Shown here in pieces: positions 56,292 to 61,290 of a stretch of DNA of 61,290 nt (position 1 is its first letter; every line of letters starts with the position of its first letter). This DNA comes from Ureibacillus aquaedulcis (GTDB taxonomy: Bacteria; Bacillota; Bacilli; Bacillales_A; Planococcaceae), in assembly GCF_030418165.1 (NCBI RefSeq), contig NZ_JAUHTQ010000019.1:1-61290 (forward strand), given 5' to 3'. The notes beneath the pieces were generated by a model, which was not told where the DNA came from, did no database searches, and was given only the letters and a program-made list of their open reading frames with translations. Position numbers and translations under genes: made by a program.

Positions 56292-57419
56292 ATGGCGGAT
56301 AAGTCAGAACAATCAAAAGAAGTTGTCAATGGACAGACGATTGACGAAGTTAAAGCACTTTTACAAGAGAAAGCAAAAAAATCAAATGAAATTTCAATGC
56401 AAGAAATTTCAAGCAAACTCACTCCATTTGAGTTAGAAAATGAGGAGATTTTCCACTTTGCCGAAGATATTGAAAAAAGCTTCGGTATTGAGGTAGATGG
56501 GAAAGAAGAGTTTGAGGAAGAAGTTCTAGCGAAACAAGAAGAGAGCGAAGAAGCATTTGATTTAAATGACTTAAGTGTTCCTCCTGGCGTAAAAATTAAT
56601 GACCCTGTACGTATGTACTTAAAAGAAATCGGCCGCGTAGATTTACTTTCTGCAGAAGAAGAAATTAAACTGGCAGAACGGATTGAGCAAGGCGATGAAG
56701 AGGCCCGCAAGCGTTTAGCTGAAGCAAACTTGCGTTTAGTAGTATCAATTGCCAAACGTTATGTAGGTCGAGGCATGTTGTTCCTTGATCTAATTCAAGA
56801 AGGAAATATGGGACTTATTAAAGCGGTAGAAAAATTTGATTACCGAAAAGGGTTTAAATTTTCGACTTACGCAACTTGGTGGATTCGTCAAGCAATTACG
56901 CGTGCAATTGCCGACCAAGCAAGAACAATTCGTATTCCGGTTCATATGGTTGAAACCATCAATAAATTAATTCGTGTGCAAAGACAATTGCTGCAAGACT
57001 TAGGGCGTGAACCATCTCCGGAAGAAATCGGGGAAGAAATGGACCTTACTCCTGAAAAAGTACGCGAGATCCTAAAAATTGCACAAGAACCCGTTTCTTT
57101 GGAGACACCAATAGGTGAAGAGGATGATTCGCACCTAGGGGATTTCATTGAAGACCATGAAGCACAATCACCATCGGACCATGCTGCATATGAACTGCTG
57201 AAAGAGCAACTTGAAGATGTTCTTGATACTTTAACAGATCGTGAAGAAAATGTATTACGTTTACGTTTTGGTTTAGATGACGGACGTACACGCACACTTG
57301 AAGAGGTAGGAAAAGTTTTCGGTGTAACTCGGGAACGTATTCGTCAAATCGAGGCAAAGGCATTAAGAAAGCTGCGCCATCCTTCAAGAAGCAAACGTCT
57401 AAAAGACTTCTTAGAGTAA
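56292..57419 (+). CDS. rpoD: Primary sigma factor SigA (RpoD)
   Basis: This 375-residue housekeeping sigma factor has region 1.1, region 1.2 ([16 protein letters not shown]), region 2 ([29 protein letters not shown]), region 3 and region 4 ([20 protein letters not shown]). It would recognise the TTGACA/TATAAT promoters listed in this annotation. The ATG at 56292 follows GAAGGAGGAAGG; an in-frame TTG at 56271 lies before that site. A terminator follows. Confidence 0.98.
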   Translation: MADKSEQSKEVVNGQTIDEVKALLQEKAKKSNEISMQEISSKLTPFELENEEIFHFAEDIEKSFGIEVDGKEEFEEEVLAKQEESEEAFDLNDLSVPPGVKINDPVRMYLKEIGRVDLLSAEEEIKLAERIEQGDEEARKRLAEANLRLVVSIAKRYVGRGMLFLDLIQEGNMGLIKAVEKFDYRKGFKFSTYATWWIRQAITRAIADQARTIRIPVHMVETINKLIRVQRQLLQDLGREPSPEEIGEEMDLTPEKVREILKIAQEPVSLETPIGEEDDSHLGDFIEDHEAQSPSDHAAYELLKEQLEDVLDTLTDREENVLRLRFGLDDGRTRTLEEVGKVFGVTRERIRQIEAKALRKLRHPSRSKRLKDFLE

Positions 57420-57477
57420 AGATGACAAATCAAGAAGTTAATTAAATTTTATAGGTTAGTTTAGTTAACTGTAATAA

Positions 57478-57510
57478 AAAAAGGCATCCTGAAAAAAGGG
57501 TGCCTTTTTT
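57478..57510 (+). terminator. rpoD terminator
   Basis: AAAAAGGCATCC with GGGTGCCTTTTT, then TG. It ends the dnaG-rpoD operon. Confidence 0.9.
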
Positions 57511-57607
57511 GTATGAAATTGGTTTATTTAGCGAATTTACGTGCCATCAACAGTAAAAATAAGATAAAATGAAACCATACATAAGTCAACAAATTTGGAG
57601 ATAGATT

Positions 57608-58165
57608 ATGGCAAATGCAAAGAAAAAAATTGTTTTGAATGAAATATTATTCTGGAAACAAAATAAATTATTACCCGATCATTATTGTGATTTCTTGATG
57701 ACCCTTTATACAGAAGGAAATGAAACAGAGCTTGAGGAAGGAATTGGTTCCCAAAATTCCATAATTGCAACGGAAAAGCGATCTAAATTTATTTTAATCA
57801 TATTATCTTGTATCGGTACAGCTGCTTTATTGTTCGCATTATTTATGGTATCGGCTCTCACTTGGGCAGTTGGGATTGCGGTCGGTATCATAGCCGTACT
57901 TTTAATGATTTTTGCCTATCGGTCGGCGAAGAAAAAAGAGATGCTATCGCCTATTTTACATATAGCTTCAGCTCTTCTACTTTTCGGTTTGTCCGTGAAA
58001 GTGAGCACCGAATATTTTCCTGGAAACCAAATCGCTTTATACATCCTACTCATCACCAATTGTTTATTATGGTTGTTTACTGGCTTCAAATTTAAATTAC
58101 TGTATTTCTCGATATCGGGTGTTGTAGGCTTAATTGTATTGATTGGCTATCAAATTATTTCCTAA
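57608..58165 (+). CDS. Uncharacterised multi-span membrane protein
   Basis: This 185-residue protein has a soluble N-terminus of about 58 residues (MANAKKKIVLNEILFWKQNK, with LLPDHYCDFLMTLY) followed by five or six short hydrophobic segments to the C-terminus. The arrangement resembles DUF2157-type membrane proteins, but I cannot confirm the family. AATTTGGAGA precedes the ATG. It has its own region between the rpoD terminator and a gene-poor stretch; B. subtilis has no counterpart here that I know of. Confidence 0.75.
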   Translation: MANAKKKIVLNEILFWKQNKLLPDHYCDFLMTLYTEGNETELEEGIGSQNSIIATEKRSKFILIILSCIGTAALLFALFMVSALTWAVGIAVGIIAVLLMIFAYRSAKKKEMLSPILHIASALLLFGLSVKVSTEYFPGNQIALYILLITNCLLWLFTGFKFKLLYFSISGVVGLIVLIGYQIIS

Positions 58166-58302
58166 CAATAGTACTTTATAAAAAGGGAGTGCCCATAATT
58201 GCCTAGATAACTGAGGGCCTAGTTGATGAAGCATGTGAAAGGTCAAAATAAAACATTTGAGTTGATGTGTTTAAACCGCTTTTAATAATGGGTATTATAT
58301 GA

Positions 58303-58506
58303 GAAGTTGCAGATGAAACCGTACAAATTCGTGTCAGTTATGGGTATATGAAAGTGCTGGAAGTGGAAAGATATATAAGGAATGAACTAATATAAGAAAT
58401 TGGTGAAGTAATTTCCGAAACACAAGCTCAACATTGCCGGAACTATCTACACCAACTACTTATTATTGTCGAATTTGTGTCAACTCAAGTAAAAGTTGTC
58501 GTTTAG
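58303..58506 (+). pseudogene. Possible decayed coding fragment
   Basis: The 440-base gap 58166-58605 has no intact gene. One frame reads DETVQIRVSYGYMKVLEV and RYIRNELI, a stop at 58393, then EIGEVISETQAQHCRNYL, LHQLLIIVEF and a stop at 58504. The composition looks protein-like, and it lies in a window with few stops, but I do not recognise a parent. Chance is a real alternative. Confidence 0.25.
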
Positions 58507-58605
58507 GTCTTTTCGTTTCGAGAATAATGCAGTACAATAATTAGTGTTGACTAGATTCTATATTAATAGATGTAGAAAAATTAAAAACTAAGGGAGGGTA
58601 TCCTA

Positions 58606-58989
58606 ATGAAAAACAATCCTATTATTCCTTATATTCTTATTATGGCATTCGGTATTGGACTTATCTTCTTTATGTCATTAGAAGGAGCAGGAAATAAAGA
58701 AGAAATCGCTGCAGGTCATGAAGAAGGTGCAGCTACTGAAGAAGGCGCGGCTTCTGAAGGTGGAGACACTGCTTCTGCAGGTGCTGGCGGTGAAGAATTA
58801 GTAAGCTCATGTATCGGATGTCACGGTGGTGACTTAACTGGTGGTATGGGTCCTAAACTTGCTGGTTTAGATGCAGCACATATCGTTGATGTTTTAGAAA
58901 ATGGTATTCCAGGTTCTCCAATGACACCAGGTTTAAAAACTGGTTCTGAGGCTCAAGCAATCGCTGATTATATTTCCTCATTAGAATAA
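58606..58989 (+). CDS. cccA: Membrane-anchored cytochrome c550-type protein
   Basis: This 127-residue protein has an N-terminal membrane anchor (about residues 6-24), a Glu/Ala/Gly-rich low-complexity linker (about 28-64) and a small cytochrome c domain with one heme site, CIGCH near residues 68-72. A C-terminal Met ligand is likely in SPMTPG. In B. subtilis cccA encodes cytochrome c550, which follows sigA at the same position; it carries electrons outside the membrane. GGGAGGGT precedes the ATG. A terminator follows. Confidence 0.92.
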   Translation: MKNNPIIPYILIMAFGIGLIFFMSLEGAGNKEEIAAGHEEGAATEEGAASEGGDTASAGAGGEELVSSCIGCHGGDLTGGMGPKLAGLDAAHIVDVLENGIPGSPMTPGLKTGSEAQAIADYISSLE

Positions 58990-59003
58990 TAACGAATACT
59001 AGA

Positions 59004-59040
59004 GGCTATCTTATAAGGATTTCTTATAAGGTAGCCCTTT
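59004..59040 (+). terminator. cccA terminator
   Basis: GGCTATCTTATAAG (59004-59017) with CTTATAAGGTAGCC (59023-59036), one mismatch, then CTTTTATCTTTTT. Confidence 0.85.
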
Positions 59041-59153
59041 TATCTTTTTAAGGCAACAGAAGGAAGTATACGGGCTATAATGACCTAGAAGGACAAGCTA
59101 AGTAAATTTATATATAATAATACATAGAATTTAGAAAAAGGCGGTTTACTTAC

Positions 59154-59861
59154 ATGAATGCACAAAAATTATCTAAACGATTAGAAGCAGTTGCATCCTT
59201 TGTTCCCACAGGGGCGGTTGTTGCCGATATAGGGAGCGACCATGCGTACCTACCATGCTATTTAGTACATAATGGAATTGTGAAGAAGGCGATTGCTGGT
59301 GAGGTGGTAAAAGGGCCTTATGAATCGGCGTTAAGACAAGTAAAGTTGGAAGGGCTGGAAGATAATATTACCGTGCGGCTTGCCGATGGACTAAAAGCGG
59401 TAGAGCAGCGTGATGGGGTGGATACTATTACAATTGCGGGTATGGGTGGCCCCCTCATCGTGTCAATTTTAGAACAGTGTCCAGAAGTCCTTCATTCGGT
59501 TACACGCCTAATTTTGCAACCCAATATACATGCGAAAGTAATTAGAGAATGGGCTATACGAAATCATTGGGCTATATTAGATGAAGTAATCCTAAAAGAA
59601 GATGATAAAATTTATGAAATTCTTGTTTTACAGCGCGGTGACATGGAACTAACAGAACAAGAAACTTTATTAGGAAAACAATTAATGGTTAATAAGTCCG
59701 ATGTTTTTGTTGAAAAATGGACAAAAGAAATAGCTAACTGGAAACGAATTTTATCTTCTATAGAAAAAGCAGATCATACAACCGATATAGCGAAAAAAAG
59801 GGAAGATGTAATGCATCATATCAATCTTGTAGAGGAGGTTCTAAATGATGAAGTACGCTAA
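59154..59861 (+). CDS. trmK: tRNA (adenine22-N1)-methyltransferase TrmK
   Basis: This 235-residue SAM-dependent enzyme makes m1A22 in the D loop of tRNAs with A22; it is largely restricted to Gram-positive bacteria and some others. The SAM site is VVADIGSDHAYLPCYL near residues 20-35 and the catalytic region TITIAGMGGPLIVSIL near 92-107. The C-terminal part is a coiled coil. AAAAAGGCGG lies upstream of the ATG. Its end overlaps yqfO by 17 bases, a coupling conserved in Bacillales (yqfN-yqfO). Confidence 0.94.
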   Translation: MNAQKLSKRLEAVASFVPTGAVVADIGSDHAYLPCYLVHNGIVKKAIAGEVVKGPYESALRQVKLEGLEDNITVRLADGLKAVEQRDGVDTITIAGMGGPLIVSILEQCPEVLHSVTRLILQPNIHAKVIREWAIRNHWAILDEVILKEDDKIYEILVLQRGDMELTEQETLLGKQLMVNKSDVFVEKWTKEIANWKRILSSIEKADHTTDIAKKREDVMHHINLVEEVLNDEVR

Positions 59862-60969
59862 TGGCCATGAAATCATCCAATTATTTGAAAGCTGGTCACC
59901 AAAAAAATTAGCTTGTATGGACAATGATCCAATAGGATTGGCGATCGGAACATTAAATAAAGAAGTTTCAAAAGTATTGGTAACCCTTGATGTTAATGGA
60001 CAAGTTGCCGATGAGGCAATTGCAAAAGGGTGCGAATTAATCATTGCCCACCACCCACCGATTTTTCGAAAGCTATCGAATTTAAGAACAGATACACCTG
60101 CCGGGAAGTTATATGAAAAATTAATTAAGAACGATATTGCTGTTTACGCAGCTCATACAAATTTAGATGTGGCAGAAGGTGGGGTAAATGACCTTTTGGC
60201 AGATGCACTCCAGCTAGAAAATCGCCAAATCCTAGAAAAAACCTATCATGAAAATCTGATGAAGCTTGCCGTGTTTGTCCCGGATGAATATGCCGAAAAT
60301 GTACGTCTTGCGTTAGCTAAGGCTGGTGCAGGGGCAATTGGGAATTATGAGGGCTGCAGCTTTTCAACGAATGGACAAGGGCGTTTTAGACCGTTAGAAG
60401 GTGCCGATCCATTTATCGGAGACATCGGCGAAATGGAAAAAACTGATGAAGAAAAAATTGAGGTTGTATTCATGCAATCCATTAAGAATAAAGTGCTGAA
60501 AGCCATGTTAAATGCGCATCCATACGAAGAACCTGCGTATGATTTATATACATTGGCAGTTGAAACGAACGAAATGGGCCTAGGACGGGTTGGAAGGCTG
60601 AAAGAGCCGATGACATTGGAACAGTTTGCAATGTACGTTAAAACGCAATTAGACGTGCCAAAAGTAAGAGTCGTAGGAGATACAAAGAAGCAAATTTCCA
60701 AAGTAGCCATTGTAGGTGGGGATGGAAACAAATATATTCATGCTGCGAAACGATCAGGGGCTGATGTGTTTGTCACAGGGGATATCAGTTTTCATATTGC
60801 ACAGGACGCAGAGAGTATAGGGTTAAGCATTGTAGATCCCGGGCACCATGTAGAAAAAGTAATGATAGATGGCGTTGCAAAGAAAATGGAACAATTATGC
60901 TCGAAAGCTAAGTTATCTGTTCAATTTATTCAATCAGAAATCAATACGGAGCCATTTACATTCATTTAA
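59845..60969 (+). CDS. yqfO: Nif3-family protein YqfO (GTP cyclohydrolase 1 type 2 homologue)
   Basis: This 374-residue NIF3-like protein has a dinuclear metal site, shown by LIIAHHPPIF near residues 66-75, AAHTNLDVAEGG and the late TGDISFHIAQDA and DPGHHVEK. A PII/CutA-like domain is inserted at about residues 130-230. The molecular role is unsettled despite the GTP cyclohydrolase name. The start may be ATG 59845 or the adjacent ATG 59848; AGAGGAGGTT precedes both. Confidence 0.93.
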   Translation: MMKYANGHEIIQLFESWSPKKLACMDNDPIGLAIGTLNKEVSKVLVTLDVNGQVADEAIAKGCELIIAHHPPIFRKLSNLRTDTPAGKLYEKLIKNDIAVYAAHTNLDVAEGGVNDLLADALQLENRQILEKTYHENLMKLAVFVPDEYAENVRLALAKAGAGAIGNYEGCSFSTNGQGRFRPLEGADPFIGDIGEMEKTDEEKIEVVFMQSIKNKVLKAMLNAHPYEEPAYDLYTLAVETNEMGLGRVGRLKEPMTLEQFAMYVKTQLDVPKVRVVGDTKKQISKVAIVGGDGNKYIHAAKRSGADVFVTGDISFHIAQDAESIGLSIVDPGHHVEKVMIDGVAKKMEQLCSKAKLSVQFIQSEINTEPFTFI

Positions 60970-61017
60970 ATGGAAATGGAGTAGCAGTATTTAAATTAGA
61001 AAGCAGGAAGATTGTCA

Positions 61018-61221
61018 GTGGGCAATAGTGGACGTGGATGGGTGATCATAGGAATCATCATGATAGTAATAGGGTTGATTTTTGCGGGATTAACTTCTTT
61101 CTTCTTGGAAAACAAGATTGATTCGCTAGTAAAAGCTTGTGAAAAGGAAGGCGGAAAGGCCCTAGTAGAGAAAAGCGGTATTATCGTTACGACTTCCTTT
61201 GAATATGCGTGTGAGAAGTAA
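61018..61221 (+). CDS. Small membrane protein of 67 residues
   Basis: The protein begins MGNSGRGWVIIGIIMIVIGL and has one membrane helix (about residues 8-29). A C-terminal extracellular or cytoplasmic segment has two Cys about 30 residues apart (KACEKEGG and EYACEK). I do not recognise it. The GTG at 61018 has AGGAAG seven bases upstream; a TTG at 61012 is too close. It follows yqfO by 48 bases and may be co-transcribed. The remaining bases to 61290 hold no gene start that I can support. Confidence 0.68.
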   Translation: MGNSGRGWVIIGIIMIVIGLIFAGLTSFFLENKIDSLVKACEKEGGKALVEKSGIIVTTSFEYACEK

Positions 61222-61290
61222 GTTAAAGTAACATTTACAGGAATTTTCTAAAGTTTTGTTTAATTTGAAAGAAAAAAGCAACCTCTTTGA

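Noticed and set aside
56225..56755. Reverse-strand frame of about 176 codons opposite the rpoD start
   Set aside because: Ser-rich shadow of the acidic SigA region 1.1; no start signal.

Overview
The window is a stretch of core chromosome from an endospore-forming member of the Bacillales. The genes follow the Bacillus subtilis order from the yrrL-udk-greA block through the yqeG-comE block to dnaG-sigA-cccA-trmK. The low-GC sequence, the intact single-piece sigK, the single-chain glycyl-tRNA synthetase and the style of the intergenic repeats suggest a Planococcaceae genome (Solibacillus/Lysinibacillus-like). That family-level assignment is an inference, not a measurement. No rRNA, tRNA, CRISPR array, prophage or insertion sequence was seen.

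Layout. (1) 1-401: a degenerate tandem array with a period of about 51 bp and a strong terminator. (2) 0.4-7.7 kb: mltG, the tRNA 5-methoxyuridine operon trmR-trhP1-trhP2 with udk, then greA, yrrS and mtnN. (3) 7.8-10.2 kb: a 29-residue membrane peptide, intact sigK with a sigma-E-type promoter, and the divergent phosphatidylethanolamine genes pssA and psd. (4) 10.3-20.5 kb: yqeG-yqeH-aroE-yhbY-nadD-yqeK-rsfS-yqeM, the DNA-uptake genes comEA-comEB-comEC, yqzM and holA. (5) 20.6-22.6 kb: a two-gene membrane operon resembling YknW plus a YknX-type adaptor, set into otherwise conserved synteny. (6) 23-29.5 kb: rpsT (reverse), the sporulation genes gpr and spoIIP, lepA behind a highly structured leader, and hemW. 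(7) 29.5-38.7 kb: the CIRCE-controlled heat-shock operon hrcA-grpE-dnaK, then dnaJ, prmA, rsmE, mtaB and deoC. (8) 38.8-50.1 kb: rpsU, a sigma-W-type promoter with nfeD-floA, sporulation genes yqfC-yqfD, then phoH, pgpH, ybeY, dgkA, cdd, era and recO. (9) 50.1-52.6 kb on the reverse strand: an unknown gene and a T-box-controlled glyS. (10) 52.7-61.2 kb: ccpN, ppsR, dnaG, rpoD, cccA, trmK and yqfO, plus two small membrane-protein genes.

Functional themes are ribosome and tRNA maturation (trmR, trhP1/2, rsfS, yqeH, rsmE, prmA, mtaB, ybeY, era, trmK, lepA), protein folding, DNA uptake and repair, lipid and envelope maintenance, and the mother-cell sporulation programme (sigK, spoIIP, yqfC, yqfD, with gpr in the forespore).

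Most of the coding content is ordinary. The parts worth a second look are mainly non-coding: the branched RNA leader of lepA; hairpins that bury the ribosome binding sites of spoIIP and yqfC; a two-copy family of multi-hairpin repeats; the 51-bp array; and an orphan YknW/YknX-like operon.
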